From the NCBI GenBank assembly GCA_035529075.1, contig DATKXK010000006.1, positions 1 to 64,000 on the forward strand: a stretch of DNA of 64,000 bases, given 5' to 3'. Within the stretch, counting starts at the first letter, position 1; every line of letters begins with the position of its first letter. The stretch is from Acidobacteriota bacterium. Lineage in GTDB: Bacteria; Zixibacteria; MSB-5A5; GN15; FEB-12. The position numbers and the translations under genes are program-made. Below the pieces are notes generated by a model. It made no database searches, was not told where the DNA came from, and was given only the letters and a program-made list of their open reading frames with translations. This document shows, in pieces, positions 52,831 through 61,432 of the stretch.

Positions 52831-53190
52831 TCAGATGTCGACTTCGTCCTCGTCGGTCGACGGCCGGGTGGCGGCCTCGGTGACGTCGGCAATCTGATCG
52901 GGTCTCTTTCCTTTCAGCTTGCCCTTGTACTTTTTCAGTTGGCCCTTCATTTTGTCGACCGCCATGGCGATAGAACTGTACATGTCGTCGGTCTCGGCGG
53001 AACTGGTGAGAACATCCTTGTAGACTTTGACCTTTAGTTCGGCCATGCGGCGGTGCCGTTCCATGTCAAGGATCAGTTCGGCGGAAATGATGTTGTCAAA
53101 GTACCGTGTCAATCCGTCCATCTCAGCCTCAGCCTTCTGCCGAAGCTCCGGGGTGAGATCAAAATGGCGCGCCGTTATCACCTTCTGCAT
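52831..53190 (-). CDS. hpf: Ribosome hibernation promoting factor (short HPF/YfiA type)
   Basis: 119 residues with AAAGGAGAG before the ATG. The sequence follows the HPF/YfiA fold: VITARHFDLTPELRQKAEAE, AELILDMERHRRMAELKVKV, DDMYSSIAMAVDKMKGQLKK. The short length, without the long C-terminal dimerisation domain, marks the short form. It binds 70S ribosomes and promotes hibernation in stationary phase. Placement after rpoN is the usual arrangement. The C-terminal 20 residues are acidic. Confidence 0.9.
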   Translation of the reverse strand: MQKVITARHFDLTPELRQKAEAEMDGLTRYFDNIISAELILDMERHRRMAELKVKVYKDVLTSSAETDDMYSSIAMAVDKMKGQLKKYKGKLKGKRPDQIADVTEAATRPSTDEDEVDI

Positions 53191-53216
53191 GCCGAGTCTC
53201 TCCTTTCCATGCCGGT

Positions 53217-54170
53217 TTAGTACTCTGGATTATAGTCAAAAAAGTGCTCCGTGACAATGTACCTCTTGGTTCGGGTGGACTGACGCATGACCACGGAGTG
53301 AGTGGTGGCGCCGTCGGCCCGGTAGCGCACCCCGTTGAGCATGTCGCCGTCGGTAACCCCGGTGGCCGCGAACATGACGTGGTCCCCCTGGGCCAGGTCG
53401 CTGGCCCGGTAAAGGCGGCTGAGGTCCTCGTATTCCGTGCCCTTGAGCCGCTCGGCTTCGTCGCCGAGCGGAGACAGCCGGGCCTGCATCTCGCCGCCGA
53501 GGCAGCGCAGCGCCGCCGCCGCCAGCACCCCGGCGACCGACCCGCCGGTGCCGACCAGCACGTCAATGCCGGTCCCGGGGGTGGAGGTGGCAACCGCCGC
53601 CGCCACGTCGCCGTCCGGTATCAGGTGAATGCGCGCGCCGGTATCGCGCACCCGCGCAATGAGTTCCTCGTGCCGCGGCCGGTCAAGGATCACCACCGTC
53701 AGGTCAGAGGCACCGTATTTCTTCGCGTTGGCAATGCGCTCCAAATTTTCCTCGATAGGGGCAGACAGGTCGATAACCGAGGCCGCCTCCGGCCCGACGG
53801 CGATCTTCTCCAGATAGCTCACCGGGGGCTTCAGGAAGTCTCCCTGGGGGGCCATGGCCACGACGGCCAGGGCGTTGGTACGTCCAAAGGCCACCGAGTT
53901 GGTGCATTCCAGGGCATCCACGGCGACGTCCACCTCGTCGGAGGTGCCGCAGCCGACCCGCTGGCCCGTATAGAGCATGGGGAACCGCTCCCGGTCCCCC
54001 TCGCCGAGGATAATGTTTCCCTTGAAAGCGATGGAGTTGAAGGCGTGGTGCATGGCCTCGACGGCGGCCCGGTCGGCGGCTTGGGCGTTGCCTCTGCCCA
54101 TCCAGCGGGCGGCCGCCAGAGCGGCCGCCTCAGTGGCCCTCACCATTTCAAGCGCAAGATTTCGATCCAC
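53217..54170 (-). CDS. glpX: GlpX-type fructose-1,6-bisphosphatase (class II)
   Basis: 317 residues, typical length. Features: NSIAFKGNIILGEGD (45-59), DVAVDALECTNSVAFG (81-96), GTGGSVAGVLAAAALRCLGG, EMQARLSP. The metal/catalytic residues Asp33, Glu57, Asp85, Glu88 and Thr90 align with those of E. coli GlpX, but the usual DPLEGT is DALECT (Pro86 to Ala, Gly89 to Cys). It hydrolyses fructose-1,6-bisphosphate in gluconeogenesis. It lies between rpoN and hpf, which is unusual for that operon. Activity is likely but the active-site changes deserve a check. Confidence 0.85.
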   Translation of the reverse strand: MDRNLALEMVRATEAAALAAARWMGRGNAQAADRAAVEAMHHAFNSIAFKGNIILGEGDRERFPMLYTGQRVGCGTSDEVDVAVDALECTNSVAFGRTNALAVVAMAPQGDFLKPPVSYLEKIAVGPEAASVIDLSAPIEENLERIANAKKYGASDLTVVILDRPRHEELIARVRDTGARIHLIPDGDVAAAVATSTPGTGIDVLVGTGGSVAGVLAAAALRCLGGEMQARLSPLGDEAERLKGTEYEDLSRLYRASDLAQGDHVMFAATGVTDGDMLNGVRYRADGATTHSVVMRQSTRTKRYIVTEHFFDYNPEY

Positions 54171-54245
54171 GATACGCGGTCATCCGATAACGATAGTCCA
54201 TTGTTCTGTACGATTTACCGACCGGACCGGTTGATGATTTCTCGA

Positions 54246-55649
54246 CTAAGCAATTCGTTTCCTGAACCGCGCCGGTTTTATCCTTAGCTCTTCGCGATAC
54301 TTGGTCACGGTCCTCCGGGCCAACCTGATGCCTTCCTCGTTGAGCATCCGGAAGATTTCCTGGTCGGAATATGGCTTCTGAGGGTCTTCTGCATTGATGA
54401 TTTCTTCAATGCGCTGCTTGACCGAGCGTTTGGAAACGTCCTCGCCGTCATCTTTGGAAATGCCAGTATTGAAGAAATACTTGATTTCGAACACGCCCAG
54501 CGGAGTTTGCACGTACTTCCCGCTTGACACGCGGCTGATAGTGGCCACGTTCATATTGACTATCTGGGCGATGTCCTCCATTATCAGCGGCTTGAGGAAG
54601 GCCGGGCCTTTCACAAAGAACTCGCGCTGTTCCCCGATAATCGCCTCCATCACCCTGATCATGGTCGAACGCCGCTGGTTGATGGCGTTCAGAAGCCAGC
54701 GAGCCTGCTCCAGCTTCTGCCGCACGTAGGCCTTGGTATCCGCCGGCGTGGCGCTGCCCCGCCTGATAAGCTGCTTGTAGCTCGCGTTGACGCGAAGCTG
54801 CGGAATGTTCCGGTCGTTGTGGTAAACGACGAAATCCTCGCCGTAGCGATCGACAATCAGGTCGGGAACAATCGGTGCCGCCGCCGGGTCAAAACGTCCG
54901 TAGGCGGGCGTCGGCGACAGGCTCCTGATGGTCTCCAGCGCCCGTTGCGCGCGTTCGAACGGCACGCCCATTATCTTGGCTATCTGCAGCGTGGATTTTT
55001 TCTCGAGATCACGGATGTGTTCATCGACCAGCCGGTAGGCCAGCGTGTGCTCCATCTTTTTTTCCCGGAGCTGGATCAGGAGTGACTCCCGGAGATTGCA
55101 GGCTCCCACCCCGGTCGGGTCGAACTTCTGTATCAGTTCGAGAACCCGGCTGATCTTCTCCTCTGCAATTTCGAGCTCGGCGGCCATCTCCGGGACAGAG
55201 AAGGCCAGGTAACCATCCGGGTTGATGTTGCCGATGATGTACTCTCCGATGAGTTGGTCTTCCTCCGACAGCCGCAGGTAGGACAACTGCTCGGCGAGAT
55301 GGTCGTAGAGGTTCCGGGAGGACGCGGCGGTCCCCTCCAGGCGCGATTCTTCCGTCTCACGGTGTTCCCGGACCTTGTATCCTTCCTCGTCGTCGAACAG
55401 GAACTCGTCCCAGTCGAAATCGTCCGACTTTTCGTCGTCGGCCGGCTCGTCGGGATCGCTCTCCTGCTCTTCGGCGGTGTCCTCGGCCGGTTCTTCAAGC
55501 TCCTCCACTTCCTCCAGCAGCGGATTCACGGCCAGTTCGTGACGAAGCGTCTGCTCCAGCTTGAGCAGAGGCATTTGCAGCATCTTGAGCGACTGTATCA
55601 GCTGCGGGGCAAGGGTCAGCCTTAGTGATGTTCGGAGCTCGAGTTTCAT
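54246..55649 (-). CDS. rpoN: RNA polymerase sigma-54 factor
   Basis: 467 residues. Region I (LRLTLAPQLIQSLKMLQMPL, 9-28) is Gln/Leu-rich and contacts activators; region II is acidic (EEVEELEEPAEDTAEEQE); the core-binding and DNA-binding parts follow, ending with the RpoN box ARRTVTKYRE near the C-terminus. Sigma-54 directs transcription from -24/-12 promoters with AAA+ activators, none of which is encoded in this window. Flanked by lptB and hpf, the classical context. Confidence 0.95.
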   Translation of the reverse strand: MKLELRTSLRLTLAPQLIQSLKMLQMPLLKLEQTLRHELAVNPLLEEVEELEEPAEDTAEEQESDPDEPADDEKSDDFDWDEFLFDDEEGYKVREHRETEESRLEGTAASSRNLYDHLAEQLSYLRLSEEDQLIGEYIIGNINPDGYLAFSVPEMAAELEIAEEKISRVLELIQKFDPTGVGACNLRESLLIQLREKKMEHTLAYRLVDEHIRDLEKKSTLQIAKIMGVPFERAQRALETIRSLSPTPAYGRFDPAAAPIVPDLIVDRYGEDFVVYHNDRNIPQLRVNASYKQLIRRGSATPADTKAYVRQKLEQARWLLNAINQRRSTMIRVMEAIIGEQREFFVKGPAFLKPLIMEDIAQIVNMNVATISRVSSGKYVQTPLGVFEIKYFFNTGISKDDGEDVSKRSVKQRIEEIINAEDPQKPYSDQEIFRMLNEEGIRLARRTVTKYREELRIKPARFRKRIA

Positions 55650-55791
55650 GGTCTTTTCAAACGCAGTATTTGCTTAAGTCGACATTCCGGCAAGGTGTGT
55701 TCTCTGCAACTCAATATCGGAACCGTGGCGCAACCGGTTTATACGGTCATCCGACTTCGTTCATTTATTCAACAAATGTCCGGCGCCCGTT

Positions 55792-56517
55792 CTAGTTAAG
55801 CCTGAACTTCTCTCCCAGGTAGATTCTCCTTGCCTCGGGATCATTGGCCAGGTACTCAGAGCCTCCCGACTTGAGAATCTTGCCGTCACACATAATGTAG
55901 GCTCGACTGCATATCGACAGTGTTTCGCGGACGTTATGGTCGGTAATAAGTACTCCGAGTCCACGTTCCACCAGGCGGCGAATGATCTTCTGGATGTCTT
56001 CCACCGCGATGGGATCGATCCCGGCAAACGGTTCATCCAGGAGAATGAACTTTGGTTCGTTAACGAGAGCCCGGGTGATTTCCACGCGGCGGCGTTCGCC
56101 GCCGGACAGGGTATAGGCCTTGTTTTTTCGAAGGTGAGCGATATCAAGTTCACCGAGGAGTTCTTCCAGGCGGGCGCGCCGCTGCTTGTTGGTCATATTC
56201 CGGAACTGCAGGATGGCCATGATGTTGTCCTCGACGGTCATTTTCCTGAAGACCGAGGCTTCCTGCGGGAGGTACCCGATACCGAGACTTGACCGGCGAT
56301 ACATCGGCCACCTGCTGATGTTGGCGTCGCCGAGAAAGACCCGTCCGCCGTCGGGCCGGATAAACCCGATAATCATATAGAAGGTGGTAGTTTTGCCGGC
56401 TCCGTTGGGGCCGAGCAGCCCGACGACCTCTCCCGGTTCCACTACGATCGAAACGTCGTCGACGACCGCCCGCTTCCGGTAGTACTTCAATAAATGTCTC
56501 GATTTCAAGATTGTCAT
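55792..56517 (-). CDS. lptB: LPS export ABC transporter ATP-binding protein
   Basis: 241 residues from the ATG at 56517; upstream codons to 56577 are in frame but have no start site. Walker A GPNGAGKT (36-43), signature [11 protein letters not shown], Walker [17 protein letters not shown]-loop [12 protein letters not shown]. The [20 protein letters not shown] segment is typical of LptB. With LptF/LptG it powers lipopolysaccharide export; LptA and LptC are not evident next to it here. First gene of the lptB-rpoN-glpX-hpf run. Confidence 0.93.
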   Translation of the reverse strand: MTILKSRHLLKYYRKRAVVDDVSIVVEPGEVVGLLGPNGAGKTTTFYMIIGFIRPDGGRVFLGDANISRWPMYRRSSLGIGYLPQEASVFRKMTVEDNIMAILQFRNMTNKQRRARLEELLGELDIAHLRKNKAYTLSGGERRRVEITRALVNEPKFILLDEPFAGIDPIAVEDIQKIIRRLVERGLGVLITDHNVRETLSICSRAYIMCDGKILKSGGSEYLANDPEARRIYLGEKFRLN

Positions 56518-56699
56518 GCTATCAATATACGCCGTCAGGAAGGTCAAACACAATTTTATTCTACACGGGAAGCACAAAATTTGCTTACGCTGCGTATCCC
56601 TCGTGGAAATAATGCTTTACGGGCGCGTATAAATGGTATTATGTACTACCCAGTTACCCGTAACCTGGCGATTACCAAGACCAGAGGCAAAGGATACCC

Positions 56700-58880
56700 A
56701 TGAAGAGATCGCTCGTTCTCGCCGCCCTGATCGCTCTGGTGGCGAGTTGTGCCAAGTCCCCGCAGGAGCAGCAGCAGTCCCTCCTTGATGAGGGAACGAA
56801 GCAGATTGAGAAATATCAGTTTGCCGAAGCCGATGAGACATTCAGCAGGCTTACGGCTGATTTCCCTGCGTCGCCGGCAGGCCGGTACGGATCCGGGCTG
56901 GCCCTGGAGAGCCAGTTCCTGTTCTATGATGCTTTACAGGTTTATATGGCCGTCATCGAGGTGGCCCCCTCATATGCGCCCGCCCATGCGGCGGCGGCTC
57001 GCGTGTACCTGCGGCTGGGCAAGGCGGAGCATGCTGTCCGGAAATACGCGGCGGCCGCGGCCCTTCCGGGCTGCGATCCGCTCGTCCGCGGTCGGCGGGT
57101 GGCCGCGCTGATCCGAATCAGAGACTTTGACGCCGCGGAGGAGGCGTTGCGCGGCGCGGTGGCCTCCGGGCTGGGCGAAGGGCCGGTCGACATACTTACT
57201 GCCCGTCTTCAGGTGCATCGCCAGCAGCGAGATTCCGCTGCCGCGACGTTTGAGCAGGCGCTTGCCGCCGGAGTAGAGACGCCGGAGTTTTACGTCCTTG
57301 CCGCCGAGTATTGCGAGGACCGGGGTCTGGTGGATTCGGCCATGATGTTCAGCGCGAAATCGCTTGAGGCAGGTAAACCGGGTTTCGAGCGCCGCCAGGA
57401 TCATTTCTTCCGATGCCTGGAGCACCGGTACCTGTATGATGCCCGCCGGTTGATGCAGCCGGTGGCGGCTCAGGATCACACCGGCTCGGTAATCTCCGTC
57501 ATGCGGATGCACTACTACTGGTCCGAGGGGGACAGCCACGCGGCCGAGAAAGCGACCGCCAGGTTCTGGCAGCTCCACGATGGCAGGATCAGCCCCATCA
57601 TTTACGACATGAAGACTCGCTGGATGATATCTGACATGATGACGTGTATAGGTGACCTGGACATGGCTCGTTCCAACGTGGGTCGGTCCGATTACGTTCA
57701 GTCGTTTCGGGACTTCATGAACGATGAAATCGAGTTGGTGGGGCAGATCATCCCTGATCTTCCATCGTCGCCGGTGATGATGCGCGGTACCCAGGGTTTC
57801 AAAAAAGGGGAGAAGGAATTCTGGCTGGCCGATCTTTTCATGTTGCGCCGCAACCGCATGATGAAGGAGTTCAATGCAAGGGTTGACTCGCTGTTGGCCG
57901 AGCACGGCAGCGACCCATCGTGGCTGACCGGGCTGGCGGACGTCTGTGCTCGAAGGCTGTCCGCCCTGTACGACGACGCTGAGCAGTACTACCGCCGGGC
58001 GTTGCAGCACGACCCTTACTACCGGCCGGCGCTGGAGGGCTGGGTCGACATGTACCAGCGGCGCCAGATGTTTGCGCAGGCGCGGGACGTCATGAAAAAC
58101 CATGCCCCTCTGGTCGATGCGTATCCGGATCTGCTCCTGCGGCAGGCCGCCATACTGGCTCGAACCGGTGACCTTGAGGCCGCAAAAGAGAAGTTCAGGG
58201 CAAATTACATGCATGACCGGGGCGACCTGGCATGGTACGTAGATTTTGCCGACGCCCTGGCGAGGAAGGACGACCTTCAGGGCGCGGCGGAGGTCATAAC
58301 GCTGGCCGTCCAGGCAAATACGGAAAACCCCGACGCATACGTAGCCGCGGGCAGGTGGCAGGCTGACCGCGGTGAGTACGACACGGCCCTGGTGCTGGCC
58401 GACAAAGGTCTGGCTCTCGAACTGGAAAACGCCGCCGCCGGGGCGATCAGAGCCTGGTCCCTCTGCGGGCTGGGCGAAACTGAGAGAGCCGGGGAGGAAT
58501 TCGAGCAGCTGCTGAAATCGGCGCGCGGAAACGTGGATGTCAACACGTACTACTCGCGGTGTCTCGCCTCCACGGCGACCGATTTTCGCAAGGCGGAAAA
58601 TCTTGCGCGCACGGCCGTCTTTCTCGACGGTGGCTCTCTGGCCTCACTGATGAACCTGTGCCACGTCTACCTGCAGAGCGACAAGATCGACTTCATGCGG
58701 GGCGAAGCCAGCCGCGCCAGCCATTCGTACGCCGACAGTCCGGACGCCTACTACTACATCGGGCTGGCCGATTTCAGGAACGGCAAACCGGCGGCCCGGG
58801 AGAACCTCGAGAAAGCAATCGACCTCGGGCTCTGGGGAGAAAAGCTCGTGCAGGCCGAAGACATGCTGGCTAAACTGTAA
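56700..58880 (+). CDS. TPR-repeat lipoprotein
   Basis: 726 residues. Lipobox LVASC gives a lipidated Cys17. The rest is tetratricopeptide-type helical repeats (for example FAEADETFSRLTADFPASPA, YDALQVYMAVIEVAPSYAPA, GRWQADRGEYDTALVLADKG). Such proteins scaffold complexes in the periplasm or on the outer membrane. It is divergent from lptB and precedes the sugar-nucleotide genes by 82 bp. No specific partner identified. Confidence 0.82.
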   Translation: MKRSLVLAALIALVASCAKSPQEQQQSLLDEGTKQIEKYQFAEADETFSRLTADFPASPAGRYGSGLALESQFLFYDALQVYMAVIEVAPSYAPAHAAAARVYLRLGKAEHAVRKYAAAAALPGCDPLVRGRRVAALIRIRDFDAAEEALRGAVASGLGEGPVDILTARLQVHRQQRDSAAATFEQALAAGVETPEFYVLAAEYCEDRGLVDSAMMFSAKSLEAGKPGFERRQDHFFRCLEHRYLYDARRLMQPVAAQDHTGSVISVMRMHYYWSEGDSHAAEKATARFWQLHDGRISPIIYDMKTRWMISDMMTCIGDLDMARSNVGRSDYVQSFRDFMNDEIELVGQIIPDLPSSPVMMRGTQGFKKGEKEFWLADLFMLRRNRMMKEFNARVDSLLAEHGSDPSWLTGLADVCARRLSALYDDAEQYYRRALQHDPYYRPALEGWVDMYQRRQMFAQARDVMKNHAPLVDAYPDLLLRQAAILARTGDLEAAKEKFRANYMHDRGDLAWYVDFADALARKDDLQGAAEVITLAVQANTENPDAYVAAGRWQADRGEYDTALVLADKGLALELENAAAGAIRAWSLCGLGETERAGEEFEQLLKSARGNVDVNTYYSRCLASTATDFRKAENLARTAVFLDGGSLASLMNLCHVYLQSDKIDFMRGEASRASHSYADSPDAYYYIGLADFRNGKPAARENLEKAIDLGLWGEKLVQAEDMLAKL

Positions 58881-58962
58881 GACGACGGTTCGGGAGTTTT
58901 CGGTCCAGGCTCGGCGTCGGGCCGGAGCCGAATGAGCTTCCGGGCCGGGGGAGCGGACGATC

Positions 58963-59961
58963 ATGCCGATCAGCGAGAAGAAGGTGCTTATCACGGGGGC
59001 GGACGGATTTATCGGGTCTCATCTGGCTGAACTGCTGGTGCGGCGCGGTGCCGAAGTCCGGGCCATGATCTGGTACAATGCGTTCGGTCACGCGGGCTGG
59101 CTGGATCAGACCGAGCCCGCCCTGAGGGAAAAAATCCGGATAGTCCCGGGCGATATCCGTGATCCGGACGTTGTCTCGGATGCAACGGCCGGCGCCGATA
59201 TTGTCTTCCACCTCGCCTCGCTGGTGGCCATCCCGTACTCCTACCGGTCACCGGACAGCTACGTTGACACCAACGTCAGGGGGACGCTTAACGTGCTCCA
59301 GGCGGCCCGCCGCCATGGCGTTGCCCAGGTGATTCACACGTCGACGTCGGAAGTATACGGCAACGCGCAGTACGTGCCGATCGACGAGAACCATCCCCTC
59401 GTGGGGCAGTCCCCGTACGCGGCTACGAAGATAGCGGCCGACCAGCTTGCAGTTTCCTTTCACTGCTCGTTCGGCCTGCCGGTGACGATTCTCCGCCCGT
59501 TCAACACGTACGGACCCCGCCAGTCGGCGCGTGCGGTCATTCCGACCATCATCGTCCAACTGCTGGCCGGTAAGCGCGTGATCAAACTCGGCAACGTCGT
59601 CCCGAAGCGAGACTTTACGTACGTCGATGACGTTGTCGAAGGATTTCTCGCCGCCGCCGGGAAGGATCGCACGGTCGGTGAAGTAATACAGCTCGGTTCG
59701 GAGACGGAGATCTCCATCGGTGACCTGGCGCAGAAGATCGCGGACCTGATGGAGGTGAAGGCAACAATCGAGACCGATCCACAACGGGTCAGGCCCGAGG
59801 CCGGAGAGGTTCAGCGGCTGCTGTGCAAGCGCTCAGAGGCCGAACGGCTGCTCGGGTGGGCGCCGACGGTGCCGCTCGAGGCGGGACTTCGCCGAACGAT
59901 TCGGTGGCTGGCCGACCATCGGGATCTACCCGGCTACATGGCTGATCAGTACGTGATATAG
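58963..59961 (+). CDS. NAD-dependent 4,6-dehydratase, LegB-like
   Basis: 332 residues of extended SDR type. NAD-binding GADGFIG at 12-18; catalytic Tyr152 and Lys156 in SPYAATK with Ser/Thr at 126-130 (TSTSE). The segments AIPYSYRSPDSYVDTNVRGT (89-108), STSEVYGNAQYVPIDENHP and FNTYGPRQSARAVIPTII closely follow the LegB family (UDP-GlcNAc-type 4,6-dehydratase in legionaminic acid or related sugar pathways). It is 18 bp before a sugar-1-phosphate nucleotidyltransferase. Other legionaminic genes are absent here, so the final product is uncertain. Confidence 0.8.
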   Translation: MPISEKKVLITGADGFIGSHLAELLVRRGAEVRAMIWYNAFGHAGWLDQTEPALREKIRIVPGDIRDPDVVSDATAGADIVFHLASLVAIPYSYRSPDSYVDTNVRGTLNVLQAARRHGVAQVIHTSTSEVYGNAQYVPIDENHPLVGQSPYAATKIAADQLAVSFHCSFGLPVTILRPFNTYGPRQSARAVIPTIIVQLLAGKRVIKLGNVVPKRDFTYVDDVVEGFLAAAGKDRTVGEVIQLGSETEISIGDLAQKIADLMEVKATIETDPQRVRPEAGEVQRLLCKRSEAERLLGWAPTVPLEAGLRRTIRWLADHRDLPGYMADQYVI

Positions 59962-59979
59962 AGAACGGGTCGAAGGGTT

Positions 59980-60681
59980 ATGCAGGCAGTAGTGCTGGCA
60001 GGCGGCAAGGGAACGCGGCTCAAGCCGTACACGGCTGATCTGCCCAAGCCGCTGGTTCCGGTCGGGCAGCGCCCGATCATTGAAATACTACTGACACAGT
60101 TTCAAAAGGCCGGCGTCAGTACGGTCTATCTGGCCGTCAACCATCTGGCACACCTGATCCGGTCGGTGCTCGGGGACGGCAGCCAGTACGGGCTGGACCT
60201 GCACTACTGTGTTGAGGACCGCCCGCTGGGGACGGTAGGGCCGCTCAGGCAGATAGACGGTCTGCCGGAACACTTCCTGGTGGCCAACGGCGATATCCTG
60301 ACCGACCTGGACGTGTTCGACCTGTACCAGGATCACGTTCAGTCGGGGGCCCTGCTGACGGTAGCCACGCACCGGCGCCGGGAGAAGATCGATTACGGTG
60401 TGCTCGAGGTGGGCGCTGACCGCCTGGTGACCGGTTTTTCCGAGAAGCCGGTACAGGAGTTGTCAGTCTCGATGGGGATGTACGTATTCTCGCGGTCGGT
60501 CCTGGATTTCGTTCCCGAAAACGAGCCGTTCGGCTTCGATGACCTGATGCATCGCCTCCTTGAACGCAACCAGAGAATACGCGCTTTTCCGTACGACGGC
60601 TACTGGCTGGACATCGGCCGGCCCGACGATTACGAGCGGGCGCAGACGGATATCGATCGGATCAATACGTGGTTGGTGTGA
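59980..60681 (+). CDS. Sugar-1-phosphate nucleotidyltransferase
   Basis: 233 residues, cytoplasmic. N-terminal LAGGKGTRLKPYTADLPKPL (6-25) is the nucleotide-binding signature; VANGDILTDLDVFDLY carries the metal-binding Asp; FSEKP and DIGRPDDYERA near the end are typical of the GlmU/RfbA/ManC-like family. It charges a sugar-1-phosphate with NTP. The LegB-like dehydratase upstream would act on its product, as PtmE and LegB do in legionaminic acid synthesis. Substrate is inferred. Confidence 0.82.
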   Translation: MQAVVLAGGKGTRLKPYTADLPKPLVPVGQRPIIEILLTQFQKAGVSTVYLAVNHLAHLIRSVLGDGSQYGLDLHYCVEDRPLGTVGPLRQIDGLPEHFLVANGDILTDLDVFDLYQDHVQSGALLTVATHRRREKIDYGVLEVGADRLVTGFSEKPVQELSVSMGMYVFSRSVLDFVPENEPFGFDDLMHRLLERNQRIRAFPYDGYWLDIGRPDDYERAQTDIDRINTWLV

Positions 60682-60738
60682 GTTCGGGGGAGGTTTCCCC
60701 GCGCCTGCCGAAGGCCGGGCCGGGCACACTTACATTTG

Positions 60739-60767
60739 TTGACACCGCCGGGGCGCGGTCATATACA
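60739..60767 (+). promoter_or_regulatory. Predicted sigma-70 promoter of lpoB
   Basis: TTGACA, 17-nt spacer, TATACA: near-perfect consensus, 69 bp before the lpoB start. Confidence 0.6.
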
Positions 60768-60835
60768 TATGGCCGAATTGCGACTATGGATGGAAACCAG
60801 GTTTTCGTGTTCTTTAGACAAGGGAAGGTACAGGT

Positions 60836-61432
60836 ATGAAAGGGAGCTTCGCGATTCTGTTACTGGCTGCCCTGGTGGTGGGGTGTGGAGGCTCAAAGAC
60901 GGTCACACGGCTGGACCCGGGGTCGACCACGGACCTGAGCGGTAAGTGGAACGATGCCGACTCGCGGCTGGTCGCGCAGGAGATGATCTCCGACTGCCTT
61001 TCGCGGGCTTGGCTGACCGAATACGCCGCCGCCCAGGGGAAAAAGCCGGTTGTGACGGTAGGATCGATCCGCAACGAAACCAGCGAGCACATCAACACCG
61101 AGACGTTCACCAAGGACTTCGAACGGGAATTGATCAACTCCGGCCAGGTGCGCTTTGTTGCCGCCAAGGATCAGCGCGCTGAGATCCGCGAGGAACGCCA
61201 GGAGCAACAGGAGTTTTCCTCTCGCGAGACGATGAAGCGGTTCCGCGAGGAGACGGGCGCCGATTTCGTGCTGGTCGGCTCGATCAAGACGATCATTGAC
61301 CAGGAAGAGGGCACGCGGGTGGTGTTCTACCAGACCGATCTGGAACTGATCGATGTTGAGACAATCGAGAAGGCGTGGATCGGCACCAAGAAAATCAAGA
61401 AGGGGATTACACAGGGTAAGTGGAAAACGTAA
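60836..61432 (+). CDS. lpoB: LpoB-like penicillin-binding protein activator lipoprotein
   Basis: 198 residues; lipobox LVVGC with Cys17. The sequence follows LpoB: VTVGSIRNETSEHINTETFT, INSGQVRFVAAKDQRAEIRE, FREETGADFVLVGSIKTI. In enterobacteria LpoB sits in the outer membrane and activates PBP1b; here it probably serves a similar cell-wall role. It is directly followed by a COG3014-like gene whose ATG abuts its stop codon, the arrangement seen in many genomes. Confidence 0.88.
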   Translation: MKGSFAILLLAALVVGCGGSKTVTRLDPGSTTDLSGKWNDADSRLVAQEMISDCLSRAWLTEYAAAQGKKPVVTVGSIRNETSEHINTETFTKDFERELINSGQVRFVAAKDQRAEIREERQEQQEFSSRETMKRFREETGADFVLVGSIKTIIDQEEGTRVVFYQTDLELIDVETIEKAWIGTKKIKKGITQGKWKT

